A stretch of 64,000 nucleotides of DNA from Pseudomonas taiwanensis DSM 21245 (GCF_000425785.1 NZ_AUEC01000010.1:124001-188000), one strand, 5' to 3'. Numbered from the stretch's first letter, positions 24,760 through 35,209 are shown. Translations and numbers: made by a program. Notes: generated by a model not told the origin, from the sequence alone.

Positions 24760-25215
24760 TTATTTCTCTGCAAACTCAGCCTGATGAGTCCCTCTCCTTC
24801 GTACGTCAGGCCTGATGGCCCAGGCGCCCGGACCAGTGATGGCCAAGCCTGCAAACAGGATGGTGAACAGCCACGCGAATTGCGCTTGTTCCAACGTCCA
24901 GTCGGGGTGGACTACCACCAGCGCAACTCCGAGCACGGCCAGCACTGGCAGGCAAGCGAGGCGCGCGAAAACGCCCAGGATCAACAAGATCGGGCAAACC
25001 ACTTCCGCAAACACCGCCATCGAGAGTGTCAGGGTTGCCCCCAGACCGAACGGATCCTCGATCTGTTGCAGCTCGCTGCTCCAGTGAAGAAGCTTCGGCA
25101 GACCGTGGATCTGAAGAAGCAACAGAGCGGCAGATACGCGTAGAAACAGCAGGCCAAGCGGCAATGAGATTTTTGCCAGGCCCGCGGGCCCCTGGCGGAT
25201 TTCAGTTGGAGTCAT
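24760..25215 (-). CDS. DoxX-like membrane protein
   Basis: This is a small integral membrane protein of the DoxX family. ATG at 25215 gives 151 residues and leaves good spacing from an AGAGGA ribosome site; a TTG two codons earlier is too close to it. Four hydrophobic segments are visible, including LPLGLLFLRVSAALLLLQIHGLPKL, AVFAEVVCPILLILGVFARLA and FAWLFTILFAGLAITGPG. DoxX-type proteins often act in redox or detoxification settings, but the function of this one is unknown. It lies 30 bases downstream of the MFS gene on the same strand, probably in one transcript. Confidence 0.8.
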   Translation of the reverse strand: MTPTEIRQGPAGLAKISLPLGLLFLRVSAALLLLQIHGLPKLLHWSSELQQIEDPFGLGATLTLSMAVFAEVVCPILLILGVFARLACLPVLAVLGVALVVVHPDWTLEQAQFAWLFTILFAGLAITGPGAWAIRPDVRRRGTHQAEFAEK

Positions 25216-25245
25216 TTTCAAAGGTCCTCTTGCGACGTCCGCGCT

Positions 25246-26841
25246 TTAGCGGTGATGTGTATGTGATTCAGCCAGAAGGTGGCGGATACGCACGGGAACA
25301 TCTTCGGTTTGAAACTTCCGCACGCGGGCCTCGATTTTCAGCTCACCCCGTGTGACGCGGTGGTGATGGCGCAAGTGTTCAAGCCACGATTCCTCGAAGA
25401 AGAACTCCTGCCACAGTGCGGGTTCGGCACTGTCTTGCATCAATCCCCAAGACAACGCGCCGTTACGCTTGCGCATTGCCTCCAGGTCGCGGGCAGCCTC
25501 GGAGAACGCCTCGGCCTTCGCAGGGTCGATGTGGTATTCGACCGTCACCATTACCGGTCCGCGTTCTTGATCCATCTCAGCGTTGATCAGAGGGGTTGGC
25601 CAGTGCAGTGAGGGCGCGAGTTCGTCGGCTTCGGTCTCGGGAAGCGTAACGTTGCATGTGAGAATCGTGCCTAGCGCCAACCCGCCAGAAGCCACCAGCA
25701 AGCTCAGGGTGATCGAGGCATGGCTCGCCACGGAGCCCCACAAAAAGCCTCCGCTGGCCATGGCCCCGAAGAAGACCAGGATATAAACCGACAGCGCACG
25801 GGCTCTGACCCACGCTGGGACCGATGTTTGCGCAGCGACCTGCATGTTCGAGAGCACCGCGATCCAGGCCGCACCGCTCAACAGCATGGCGGGCATCAGC
25901 ACATAGAAATTTCGCACCAAAGCCAAAACCAGCAGGAAAAGCGCATAGAGAAGGCTGGCGATCATCACCAGTCGATCTCTGCTGATGCGTTCGCGCAGGC
26001 GAGGCAGCAGGGTAGCCCCACCCACTGCGCCAATACCGATGGCGGCGAGAAGCATGCCGAAGTCAGCGGCGGTACCTTGCATTTCACCGCGGACGATCAG
26101 CGGCAGCAGCGAGGTACCGGCACTCGCGAACAAGAAGAATGCCAGTGCACGAATCAGCACTGCTTGAAGGGGTTTGGAACTGCGAGCGAAGCGCAAACCA
26201 GTACGCATGGCACCCATGAAACGTTCTGCTGGAAGCAGTGGCTCCTTGATCTCACGTTTCCATGTGAACAGCACCAGGATGACACCCGCGAATGAAATGG
26301 CGTTGAGGGCGAATGTCAGCCACGGGCCGACCAGGCTCACGACAACGCCTGCTAACGCTGGGCCTATCGCGCGCGATACGTTGATCCCGACACTGGAGAT
26401 CGCCACCGCATTGGGCAGGTCGTCCTTGCTGACGAGCTCAGGCGTCAGTGCACTCCACGCCGGCATCATCAAGGCCGTACCGATGCCCAAGGCGAGGGTG
26501 AGCATCAGCAGCAAAGGAATGTTCATCAGCCCCAGCAAGGTAAGGCCAGCGAGTGTTACCGCTACTGCAGACATCCACAGCTGCACGAGCAGCAGGTAGC
26601 GACGTTTATCGACGATGTCAGCGGCGGCACCGGCGGGTAGCGCCAGGAAGAACATTGGTAGCGAGCCGGCCACTTGGATCAATGCCACGTGGAGCGGGTT
26701 GGCGGAAAGGGTCGTCATCAACCATCCGGCGCCGACCTCATGCATCCAGGTACCGATGTTGGAAGCAATCGTTGCGATCCACAACATGCGGAAGGTGGTG
26801 TTGCGCAGGGGGCTCCAAGCGCTTGCAGTCGATGTGTTCAT
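25246..26841 (-). CDS. MFS transporter with C-terminal monooxygenase-like domain (EntS/MFS_3 type)
   Basis: The 531 residues consist of an MFS_3 transporter (about residues 10-410, with repeated membrane helices, an EntS-like start TFRMLWIATIASNIGTWMHEVGAGWLM, and RALSVYILVFFGAMASGGFLWG) fused to a cytoplasmic tail of about 100 residues. The tail (MVTVEYHIDPAKAEAFSEAARDLEAMRKRNGALSWGLMQD...WQEFFFEESWLEHLRHHHRVT) looks like an antibiotic-biosynthesis-monooxygenase (ABM) fold. Substrate is unknown; EntS relatives export siderophores or drugs. A DoxX-like gene follows 30 bases downstream. Confidence 0.82.
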   Translation of the reverse strand: MNTSTASAWSPLRNTTFRMLWIATIASNIGTWMHEVGAGWLMTTLSANPLHVALIQVAGSLPMFFLALPAGAAADIVDKRRYLLLVQLWMSAVAVTLAGLTLLGLMNIPLLLMLTLALGIGTALMMPAWSALTPELVSKDDLPNAVAISSVGINVSRAIGPALAGVVVSLVGPWLTFALNAISFAGVILVLFTWKREIKEPLLPAERFMGAMRTGLRFARSSKPLQAVLIRALAFFLFASAGTSLLPLIVRGEMQGTAADFGMLLAAIGIGAVGGATLLPRLRERISRDRLVMIASLLYALFLLVLALVRNFYVLMPAMLLSGAAWIAVLSNMQVAAQTSVPAWVRARALSVYILVFFGAMASGGFLWGSVASHASITLSLLVASGGLALGTILTCNVTLPETEADELAPSLHWPTPLINAEMDQERGPVMVTVEYHIDPAKAEAFSEAARDLEAMRKRNGALSWGLMQDSAEPALWQEFFFEESWLEHLRHHHRVTRGELKIEARVRKFQTEDVPVRIRHLLAESHTHHR

Positions 26842-27142
26842 TCCGTTGCTGCCCTTTAGGTGTTATCGGGTCCAGGTGATTCCCGGTGCTTGGTAACGAA
26901 GCCTGGCAGTGCGAGAAAGCATGCGCAGCCCAGTACGCAGGCTTCGAGGTTTGCGATGAGAGGAATCTACTGTCAATGCCTGGGTTGAAAAACCCGCTTC
27001 GGCAGGAATAAGTGTCTCGCTGAGTGGGACAAACTGAGCTCATCAGCCAGTGGGAGACGCCCGCCCTGCCGCAGGCATTCATGCGAGAGCAGGGCGACTA
27101 TCTGTTACAGTCCGCCAGTCAATCCCCAGGAGATGTACAAGG
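26842..27142. other. Intergenic region between divergent MFS and LysE genes
   Basis: These 301 bases hold the two divergent promoters. No strong consensus promoter stands out by eye. Short inverted arms GTCTC (27012-27016) and GAGAC (27055-27059) flank a GTGGGA-repeat segment (AGTGGGA occurs near both ends), which could be an operator. A minus-strand ORF crossing into the MFS gene has no family-like sequence. Confidence 0.4.
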
Positions 27143-27778
27143 ATGTCACTTCACGATTGGTTCGGCTTTGTCGTCGTCGCCATGCTGGTCACCCTGACCC
27201 CAGGTCCCGGCGTGATCATGGCGCTGTCCAATTCGGTGGCCTTTGGGCCGCGACGGGCCATGCTGGGTTCGGTCGGAAACGCCTTGGGCTTGCTGGTGAT
27301 CTCGGCCGCCACCAGTGCGGGACTGGGCGTGCTACTGCAGGCGTCGGCCACGGCCTTCCTGCTGCTGAAGGTGCTCGGTGCAAGCTATCTGATCTACCTG
27401 GGCGTGAAGCAGTGGAAGAGCCGCACCAGTGCCTTCGATAAACTCGATCAGCCGGCCAGGCGCGCTACCCCCCTCAACAGACTGATGCTCAACGGTGTGA
27501 CCGTGGCGCTGACCAATCCCAAGGCGATTTTGTTCTTCGCAGCGTTCCTGCCGCAGTTCATCCGCCCGGGTAATGATTCGAACGTGCAGTTGGGCATTCT
27601 CGTGCTGACCTTCGCGGCCTGCTCGATGATCTCCCATGCCTTCTATGTGACCTTGGCCCAGGTGCTGCGCAGCAAGCTTGCTGCGCCGAACCGTGCGAGG
27701 CTGATGAATCGGCTGTTCGGCGCCTCGTTCGTGGCGCTGGGGGCGAGCCTGTTCACCGTTCAGGCCAAGGTAGCCTGA
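27143..27778 (+). CDS. LysE/RhtB-family amino-acid exporter
   Basis: ATG at 27143 gives 211 residues (MSLHDWFGFVVVAMLVTLTPGPGVIMALSNSVAFGPRRA). The TPGPGV motif and the first-helix pattern are the LysE/RhtB signature. About six membrane segments follow, with the conserved GVTVALTNPKAILFFAAFLPQF block near the middle. An upstream in-frame extension to 27050 is unsupported. Family members export amino acids or related metabolites; the substrate here is not readable. It stands alone on its strand. Confidence 0.88.
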   Translation: MSLHDWFGFVVVAMLVTLTPGPGVIMALSNSVAFGPRRAMLGSVGNALGLLVISAATSAGLGVLLQASATAFLLLKVLGASYLIYLGVKQWKSRTSAFDKLDQPARRATPLNRLMLNGVTVALTNPKAILFFAAFLPQFIRPGNDSNVQLGILVLTFAACSMISHAFYVTLAQVLRSKLAAPNRARLMNRLFGASFVALGASLFTVQAKVA

Positions 27779-28284
27779 ATCTCGGTCATCATCCCTGGAG
27801 GGGAGAGAGGGGTATCTGAGCGCCAGACACGCTGGCGCCATCAACCAAGCCACCCTTGTCATGGAACTTGCGCACCCAGCCGCCCAACAGTGAATGTTTT
27901 TTTTTCACGAACCGATCCTGTGAAACTGTGTATCGCGGAGGAAATCCTTCTTCAAGCACTTTAGCGCGCGGTACTTCAAATTTCCCCCTTCTCGAAACGT
28001 CCGGTCAAATCCCCAAAACCAGCTAAATAGAGCCTTTTCTATGGGTTTAGTGTCATTCTGAATCTGACACAAATATTTCTGCATTGTAGATTTATGAAAA
28101 TAAACGTGTCATAAATGCTGCCGAAACCGGTCCCGTGAGCGGGTAGGCTTTCACGTCAGGGCTGCACGCAGGCTCTAGGACTTGGCGCTGAAAAGCTTGC
28201 CACTCGGTGCGGGAAAAGAACTGTCAGGAGCAGGGGTGAAGCCCTGCGTCGACAACCACCTCGCCCCAGTCAGGAGTCAATAAG
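27779..28284. promoter_or_regulatory. Long leader/regulatory region before the AotJ-like transporter operon
   Basis: No gene was recognised in these 506 bases. A stem GCGCCAG-acacg-CTGGCGC at 27820-27838 may terminate the LysE gene. An inverted repeat GTGTCA-N9-TGACAC at 28050-28070, with a third GTGTCA at 28106-28111, looks like an operator. The stretch from about 28120 to 28284 is GC-rich with small potential stems (for example CCCG-tgag-CGGG at about 28133-28144) and could be a structured 5' leader. The RpiR regulator at 32575 is a candidate binder; this is inference. Confidence 0.45.
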
Positions 28285-29061
28285 ATGAACAAGATCGTAC
28301 TTCTCGGAGCACTGGCGCTCTACGCCTCCACCAGCATCGCTTCCGCCAGCGAAGACACCCTGCGTATTGGTATCGAAGCGGCTTATCCGCCCTTCGCCTT
28401 CAAAACCCCTGAAGGCCAGATCAGCGGGTTCGACTACGACATCGGCAACGCCTTGTGTGCCGAAATGAAGGTCAAATGCGAGTGGGTCGAGCAGGAATTC
28501 GATGGGCTGATTCCATCGCTGAAAGTACGCAAGATCGACGCGGTGCTGTCGTCGATGTCCATCACTGAAGACCGTCTGAAGTCAGTGGATTTCACCAAGA
28601 AGTATTACCAGACCCCAGGCAAGCTGGCGATGAAAGCTGGCAGCGTGGTGAATGATCCATTGGTTGACCTCAAGGGCAAGAAGGTCGGTGTACAGCGCGC
28701 GTCTACCTACGATCGCTTTGCCTCCGACCAGTTTGAACCCGCTGGCATCGAAGTGGTGCGTTATGCCTCACAAAACGAAGCCTTCCTCGACCTGGTGGCC
28801 GGTCGGCTGGACGCTACCTTGGCCGACATCATCAATACCAGTGAAGGGTTTATCAAAACCCCCATAAGCAAGGGCTTCGCCTTGGTCGGGCCGGACTTCA
28901 ACGACCCAAGGTACTTCGGCAAAGGGGCTGGTATTGCGGTTCGCAAGGGCGACAGCGAGAACGCTGCGCGCATAAATGCTGCGATCGACGCGGTACGTGC
29001 CAACGGCAAGTACCAGCAAGTGCAGGCAAAGTACTTCGCGTTCGATATCTACGGCAAGTGA
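28285..29061 (+). CDS. Periplasmic amino-acid-binding protein (HisJ/AotJ type)
   Basis: This is a solute-binding protein for an ABC importer of basic amino acids or their derivatives. The 258 residues begin with a signal peptide ([21 protein letters not shown], then SEDTLRIG). The family-3 binding fold shows [31 protein letters not shown], with the aromatic and Asp residues that bind the amino group, and [26 protein letters not shown]. It heads a five-gene operon with two permeases, a deacylase and an ATPase, the same order as aotJQMOP of P. aeruginosa. The substrate cannot be fixed from sequence. Confidence 0.88.
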   Translation: MNKIVLLGALALYASTSIASASEDTLRIGIEAAYPPFAFKTPEGQISGFDYDIGNALCAEMKVKCEWVEQEFDGLIPSLKVRKIDAVLSSMSITEDRLKSVDFTKKYYQTPGKLAMKAGSVVNDPLVDLKGKKVGVQRASTYDRFASDQFEPAGIEVVRYASQNEAFLDLVAGRLDATLADIINTSEGFIKTPISKGFALVGPDFNDPRYFGKGAGIAVRKGDSENAARINAAIDAVRANGKYQQVQAKYFAFDIYGK

Positions 29062-29100
29062 CTGCTGGGAGCGCAACCGCTTCCACCTTTTAGTGCTTGA

Positions 29101-29119
29101 GCGCCGCCTCGGACGGCGC
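29101..29119 (+). other. Intercistronic hairpin after the binding-protein gene
   Basis: A stem GCGCCG-cctcgga-CGGCGC lies between the binding-protein stop and the first permease gene. Such hairpins often protect the upstream mRNA so the binding protein is made in excess. Confidence 0.5.
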
Positions 29120-29137
29120 CGGTTGAGGACCCCCACC

Positions 29138-29827
29138 ATGCTGCACGGCTATGGCCCGACCATTCTCCAGGGTGCCTGGCTCACGCTGAGCCTGGCGCTG
29201 ATTTCCATGACGGTGGCGATTGCCCTTGGCTTGTTGGGGGCGGCGGTTCGCTTGTCGCATGTGAAATGGTTGGCAGCACTCGGCGAAGGCTATGCCACGG
29301 TCATCCGTGGCATTCCCGACCTGGTGCTGATCCTGCTGATCTTTTACGGAGGCCAGGACCTGGTCAACCGCTTGGCTCCCTTGCTGGGTCACCCTCGATA
29401 CATCGACATCAACCCTTTCATCGCTGGCGTCTGCACCATGGGCTTCATCTTCGGAGCCTACCTCTCGGAAACGTTTCGCGGGGCTTTCATGGCTATCCCC
29501 AGAGGACAAGCGGAAGCCGGTGCGGCCTACGGCATGAGCGGGATGCAGGTATTTCGGCGGGTGCTGTTGCCGCAGATGATTCGCTTTGCCATCCCAGGTT
29601 TCACGAACAACTGGCTGGTCCTGACCAAGGCGACGGCACTGATATCGCTAGTGGGCTTGCAGGACATGATGTTCAAAGCCAAGAACGCCGCTGACGCTAC
29701 CCGCGAACCCTTCACCTTTTTCCTGGCCGTTGCCGGGTTGTACCTGCTGCTCACTACGGTGTCCCTGGTGATTCTGCGCTGGGTGGAACAGCGCTACGCC
29801 GTCGGTACCCGCCTGGCCGAATTCTGA
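29138..29827 (+). CDS. ABC transporter permease (AotQ/HisQ type)
   Basis: The ATG at 29138 (229 residues, MLHGYGPTILQGAWLTLSLAL) has a GAGGAC ribosome site; the in-frame extension to 28976 overlaps the binding-protein gene and is rejected. About five membrane helices are present. The permease loop that contacts the ATPase reads EAGAAYGMSGMQVFRRVLLPQMIRFAIPGFTNNWL, the EAA motif. An early RGIPDLVLILLIFYGGQD segment is typical of polar amino-acid permeases. Confidence 0.88.
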   Translation: MLHGYGPTILQGAWLTLSLALISMTVAIALGLLGAAVRLSHVKWLAALGEGYATVIRGIPDLVLILLIFYGGQDLVNRLAPLLGHPRYIDINPFIAGVCTMGFIFGAYLSETFRGAFMAIPRGQAEAGAAYGMSGMQVFRRVLLPQMIRFAIPGFTNNWLVLTKATALISLVGLQDMMFKAKNAADATREPFTFFLAVAGLYLLLTTVSLVILRWVEQRYAVGTRLAEF

Positions 29828-29837
29828 GGAAACGCCC

Positions 29838-30533
29838 GTGCTGGATTTCAAGCTGATCGCCGACAGCCTTCCGCTCTACGCTGGAGGCGTCCTGGTGACC
29901 TTCAAACTGCTTCTGATCGCCCTGGCCGCGGGCCTGGCATTGGCCATTCCCTTGGCACTGCTGCGCATATCCCGCACGCCTTGGCTCAACCGCTTGGCCT
30001 GGTTGTATACCTACGTGATCCGGGGCACGCCAATGCTGGTGCAGCTTTTTCTCATCTACTACGGGCTGGCGCAATTCGAGGCCGTGCGGGGGAGTGTGTT
30101 CTGGCCGTACCTCTCCAGCGCCACTTTTTGCGCTTGTCTGGCGTTTGCCATCAACACCAGTGCCTACAGTGCGGAGATTCTTGCTGGCGCCTTGAAAGCT
30201 ACGCCCAGTGGTGAAATCGAAGCGGCGCGAGCTGTGGGCATGTCGCGCTTCACGCTGTATCGCCGGATCCTGTTGCCCTCGTCCCTACGCCGGGCGCTGC
30301 CGCAATACAGCAATGAAGTGATCATGATGCTGCACACCACTTCGCTTGCCTCGATCGTCACCTTGGTCGATATCACCGGCGTGGCGCGTACGGTCAGCTC
30401 GCGCTACTACATGCCGTTCGAGGCTTTTGTCACCGCTGGCCTGTTTTACCTGTGCCTGACCTTTATCCTGCTGCGCCTGTTCAAGCTGGCCGAAGGTCGC
30501 TGGCTTGCGCACCTGGCCCCGCGCAAGAGTTGA
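29838..30533 (+). CDS. ABC transporter permease (AotM/HisM type)
   Basis: GTG at 29838 starts 231 residues (MLDFKLIADSLPLYAGGVLVTFKLLLIALAAGLAL). The segment RGTPMLVQLFLIYYGLAQF and the EAA loop EIEAARAVGMSRFTLYRRILLPSSLRRALPQYSNEVIMMLHTTSLAS mark a polar amino-acid permease pairing with the gene 10 bases upstream. The next gene starts 9 bases downstream. Confidence 0.88.
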   Translation: MLDFKLIADSLPLYAGGVLVTFKLLLIALAAGLALAIPLALLRISRTPWLNRLAWLYTYVIRGTPMLVQLFLIYYGLAQFEAVRGSVFWPYLSSATFCACLAFAINTSAYSAEILAGALKATPSGEIEAARAVGMSRFTLYRRILLPSSLRRALPQYSNEVIMMLHTTSLASIVTLVDITGVARTVSSRYYMPFEAFVTAGLFYLCLTFILLRLFKLAEGRWLAHLAPRKS

Positions 30534-30542
30534 GAGATATCC

Positions 30543-31655
30543 ATGGAACATATTCAACACCCACTGCCCTGGAGCACCGCTGGAACGGAGCGTCGACTCT
30601 CGGTGTTTCGCTTTGGCAGCGGCCCGCGCAAGGCCTATATCCAGGCCGCCCTGCACGCCGACGAACTGCCAGGCATGCGCGTGGCGGTGGAGCTCAAACA
30701 ACGTCTGATCGAGCTGGAGCGGCAGGGCCAACTCAACGGCGTCATCGAGCTTGTACCCGTGGCGAATCCGATTGGCCTGGGGCAAATGTTTCAAGCCACC
30801 CATCAGGGACGTTTCGACCTGGCCAGCGGACAGAACTTCAACCGCGATTTTCCTGCGTTGGCGGAGCTGATCGTTCCGCAGCTCGAAGGCAGGTTGAGCG
30901 ACGATCCGCAGGTGAACGTCACGCTGATTCGCCACCTGATGCAAGAGGCCATCGCCGCGTTGCCGCCGGCCAGATCGGAGCTCGATGGGCTGCGCCGCTT
31001 GCTGCTGCAACAGGCCTGCGATGCGGATGTGGTGCTCGACCTGCATTGCGATTTCGAATCGATCATGCTGCTCTACGCGCTGCCACAGCTTTGGCCAGCC
31101 CTGAAGCCGTTGGCCGCTCGTTTGAACGCGGGCGCGGTGTTGTTGGCCGAAGACAGCGGCGGCAATTCCTTCGATGAAGCCTGCGCGCTCCCTTGGCTGC
31201 ATTTGGCGCAGCGCTTCGCGCAACACAACATTCCGCTGGCGTGCACGGCTACCACCATCGAATTGCGTGGCATGGCCGATACCGATCGACCACAGGTACA
31301 GCAGAGTGCCGAGGACATACTCGGCTTCCTTGCCGACCAAGGGTTGATCAGCGGCGAGTGGCCAGCCGTGCCTTCTACATGTTGTGAAGCCACCCCTTTT
31401 TCTGGCGCGCAGTATGCCTATGCACCGCACCCAGGCGTAGTGAGTTTTCTCCAGCCGCTAGGCAAGCAGGTCAACGTCGGCGACCCATTGTTCGAGGTCA
31501 TCGACCCGCTCAGCGATCGGCACTCTGTGGTGTACGCCACGACCTGCGGCGTTCTCTATGCCCGCGAGCGTCTGCGCTATGCCCAGCCCGGCCTGTGGCT
31601 GGCCAAAGTTGCCGGTCGGCACCCGATTCGTCAGGGCCGCCTGCTCACCGACTGA
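30543..31655 (+). CDS. Succinylglutamate desuccinylase/aspartoacylase-family zinc hydrolase (AotO-like)
   Basis: This is a 370-residue M14-type amidohydrolase. Zinc ligands are visible as H38-x-x-E41 (HADE) and H168 (DLHCD), with the substrate-binding NFNRD at about 98-102 and the catalytic glutamate E240 in TTIELRG. The C-terminal part (about 295-370, with HPGVVSFLQPLGKQVNVGDPLFEVIDP) is a lipoyl-like barrel as in AstE. It lies inside the transporter operon, where aotO lies in the P. aeruginosa aot locus. A role in deacylating an imported N-acyl amino acid is plausible but unproven. Confidence 0.82.
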   Translation: MEHIQHPLPWSTAGTERRLSVFRFGSGPRKAYIQAALHADELPGMRVAVELKQRLIELERQGQLNGVIELVPVANPIGLGQMFQATHQGRFDLASGQNFNRDFPALAELIVPQLEGRLSDDPQVNVTLIRHLMQEAIAALPPARSELDGLRRLLLQQACDADVVLDLHCDFESIMLLYALPQLWPALKPLAARLNAGAVLLAEDSGGNSFDEACALPWLHLAQRFAQHNIPLACTATTIELRGMADTDRPQVQQSAEDILGFLADQGLISGEWPAVPSTCCEATPFSGAQYAYAPHPGVVSFLQPLGKQVNVGDPLFEVIDPLSDRHSVVYATTCGVLYARERLRYAQPGLWLAKVAGRHPIRQGRLLTD

Positions 31656-31675
31656 CAACAAGAGCACCGACTGCC

Positions 31676-32443
31676 ATGTACACCTTGGAAATCGACAACC
31701 TACACAAGCGCTACGGCACCCATGAAGTGCTCAAGGGCGTGTCCCTGACGGCCAAAGCCGGTGATGTCACCAGCATCATCGGATCCAGCGGGTCGGGCAA
31801 GAGTACCTTCCTGCGTTGCATCAACCTGCTGGAAGAGCCGCATAGCGGGCGCATTCTGCTCAACAACGAAGAGCTCAAGCTGCGGTCGCACAAGACCCGC
31901 GGAACCCTCACTGCCAGCGACAGCAGGCAATTGCAACGGATGCGATCACGCCTGTCCATGGTCTTTCAGCACTTCAATCTGTGGTCCCATATGACTGCCC
32001 TGGAGAACGTCATGGAAGCACCGGTGCATGTGCTGGGCGTTGGCAAGAAAGAAGCCCGTGAGAAAGCCGAGCACTATCTGGCGAAGGTTGGTGTTGGCCA
32101 TCGCCGAACCGCATACCCGGGGCACATGAGTGGGGGAGAGCAGCAGCGGGTGGCCATTGCCCGAGCCCTGGCTGTCGAGCCTGAAGTGATGTTGTTCGAC
32201 GAACCGACCTCGGCGTTGGATCCGGAGCTGGTTGGCGAGGTGCTCAAGGTCATGCGTGACCTGGCGCAAGAGGGGCGGACCATGGTGGTCGTCACCCACG
32301 AAATGGGTTTCGCCCGGGAAGTCTCCAACCAGCTGCTCTTCCTTCATCAAGGTCGCGTCGAGGAAAGGGGCTGCCCACGCGAAGTTCTGGCCCAGCCAAA
32401 GTCCGAGCGCCTACAGCAGTTTCTGGCCGGTAGCCTGAAGTAG
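31676..32443 (+). CDS. ABC transporter ATP-binding protein (AotP/HisP type)
   Basis: ATG at 31676 gives 255 residues ([24 protein letters not shown]); the frame extends upstream into the hydrolase gene, but that part is not family-like. Walker [10 protein letters not shown], the signature [16 protein letters not shown], Walker [15 protein letters not shown] and the switch histidine in VVTHEMGFA are all intact. It powers the two permeases encoded upstream. The gap to the regulator downstream holds a stem AGAGCGC-N7-GCGCTCT at 32465-32485, which may end the operon. Confidence 0.9.
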   Translation: MYTLEIDNLHKRYGTHEVLKGVSLTAKAGDVTSIIGSSGSGKSTFLRCINLLEEPHSGRILLNNEELKLRSHKTRGTLTASDSRQLQRMRSRLSMVFQHFNLWSHMTALENVMEAPVHVLGVGKKEAREKAEHYLAKVGVGHRRTAYPGHMSGGEQQRVAIARALAVEPEVMLFDEPTSALDPELVGEVLKVMRDLAQEGRTMVVVTHEMGFAREVSNQLLFLHQGRVEERGCPREVLAQPKSERLQQFLAGSLK

Positions 32444-32574
32444 GCGACGCGCAGGACACCCAGTAGAGCGCTACACCGGCGCTCTGCTTCGGATACACTT
32501 CAGCCGGAACTTCCCAAGCCTCGCCCCGATAGAGCGCGTAGGTCCATTCATTCAAACGTGCTGAAAGCCCATCC

Positions 32575-33510
32575 ATGCCGACATCTACCAAGCATGTAAC
32601 CGTCTACGCTGCCCCGGTGATGCGCAAGCTGGCGGAGGCTGCACCCCATCTGCAACCCTCGCTGCGTAAGGTGGCCGACTTCATCCTGCGTCATCCGCTG
32701 AAGGCTGCGACCCTGACCATCGAGGAGATGGCAGTTGAAACCGCCACTTCGCCAGCCGCGGTCAACCGCCTGGCCAAAGCGATAGACATGGGCGGGTATA
32801 CCGGTCTGAAGGCCGAACTGGTAGCCACACTGCAGCAGATGGTGTCGCCAGTGGACAAGCTGCGTAATGAGCTTGCGCATCGCCCGGACGGGGCCTTCGG
32901 CCTGCATGAGCAAATACAGATCGCCGCCAGCAATCTCGACACCGCTGGCGCCAACAATTCCGCCGATACCTTCGAAATTTTCATCCGTTGCCTGACCCAG
33001 GCACGCAAGATTTTCATCCTGGGCTTTGGCAACAGTGCGTACATGGCAGGCTTGGCGGCAGCGAACCTGGTACCGTTCTGTGCCGATGCCACGGCGGTGA
33101 GTATGGAGGGGGGCAATGAAAACGCCGCTTATCGCCTGGCGGCTATCACCGAACAGGATGTATTGCTGTCGATTTCCCTGCCGCGCTACTCGCTCGATAC
33201 GCTGCAGCTGTCGCGCTTTGCACGCGAACGCGGGGCAACGGTCCTGGCGATAACCGACTCGCCCGCTTCACCGCTGACCAATATCGCCGACCATGCGCTC
33301 TTTGCCCCAGCGGACCACCCTGTGCTGATCAGTTCCAACGGCAGCGTACTGGCGCTGATAGAGGCATTGGTGGCGGGTGTGATGGCCCGCAACACAGAAG
33401 CGGTGCAGTTGGCTTCAGAGCTGACCGAAAGCGTGATGTCCTACCTGCACATGCCGAGCAACGATAAGCCGTTGCGCAAACCGATCAAGCGCCGAGTGAA
33501 ATCCGTTTAG
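32575..33510 (+). CDS. RpiR-family transcriptional regulator
   Basis: The 311 residues have an N-terminal RpiR helix-turn-helix (PSLRKVADFILRHPLKAATLTIEEMAVETATSPAAVNRLAKAIDMGGYTGLKAELV) and a C-terminal SIS domain (KIFILGFGNSAYMAGLAAANL; LLSISLPRYSLDTLQLSRFAR). RpiR proteins usually sense phosphosugars, yet this gene follows an amino-acid transport operon, where P. aeruginosa has argR. It is the probable local regulator (inference). A possible weak terminator, ACGGTGG-ccta-CCACCGT, lies at 33565-33582. Confidence 0.85.
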   Translation: MPTSTKHVTVYAAPVMRKLAEAAPHLQPSLRKVADFILRHPLKAATLTIEEMAVETATSPAAVNRLAKAIDMGGYTGLKAELVATLQQMVSPVDKLRNELAHRPDGAFGLHEQIQIAASNLDTAGANNSADTFEIFIRCLTQARKIFILGFGNSAYMAGLAAANLVPFCADATAVSMEGGNENAAYRLAAITEQDVLLSISLPRYSLDTLQLSRFARERGATVLAITDSPASPLTNIADHALFAPADHPVLISSNGSVLALIEALVAGVMARNTEAVQLASELTESVMSYLHMPSNDKPLRKPIKRRVKSV

Positions 33511-33601
33511 ACCCGACGGCCGAGCTGATTCCACGAGCTGAGCGTCTGCTTGGGCAGGCGCCAAACGGTGGCCTACCACCGTCTGGCACCGTACCCTGGG
33601 G

Positions 33602-35002
<1,401 letters not shown>

Positions 35003-35062
35003 GGGTTCTACTCCAGGATGAAGAAGCGCGAGAGGGGCACAAGGTTAGTCGTAGTGCCTTGA

Positions 35063-35074
35063 ATTGTATACAAT
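35063..35074. promoter_or_regulatory. Perfect palindrome between lpd and cfa
   Basis: ATTGTATACAAT is a perfect 12-base palindrome, 61 bases upstream of lpd and 136 bases upstream of the cfa start. TTGTATACAA-type sites are common for GntR/FCD-family repressors. The regulator is not encoded nearby, so the assignment is open. Confidence 0.45.
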
Positions 35075-35209
35075 CTGCGTCGTTTTCATTGCTGTTGGTT
35101 CTAGACGATGGTCGTGATAAGCGGAAACTTTGTTTCAATGAACTACCCTGTTGCGGTGGCGTCCCAATTTTCAGGGGGCACGTCCGTTACATGAAGGGGA
35201 GGGTCATCG

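Noticed and set aside
24650..24760. Tn7 or a Tn7-like element at attTn7
   Set aside because: No Tn7 end sequence and no tns genes; the site is followed by ordinary chromosomal genes.
26738..27082. A 114-codon minus-strand ORF in the gap upstream of the MFS gene
   Set aside because: It overlaps the start of the MFS gene in another frame, has no clear ribosome site and no recognisable domain.
28178..28202. Sigma-54-like TGGC...TTGC promoter before the transporter operon
   Set aside because: The spacing between the GG and GC elements is not the required 10 bases.
28120..28284. Possible cobalamin or lysine riboswitch in the transporter leader
   Set aside because: The conserved boxes of those riboswitches are absent; only generic small stems are seen.
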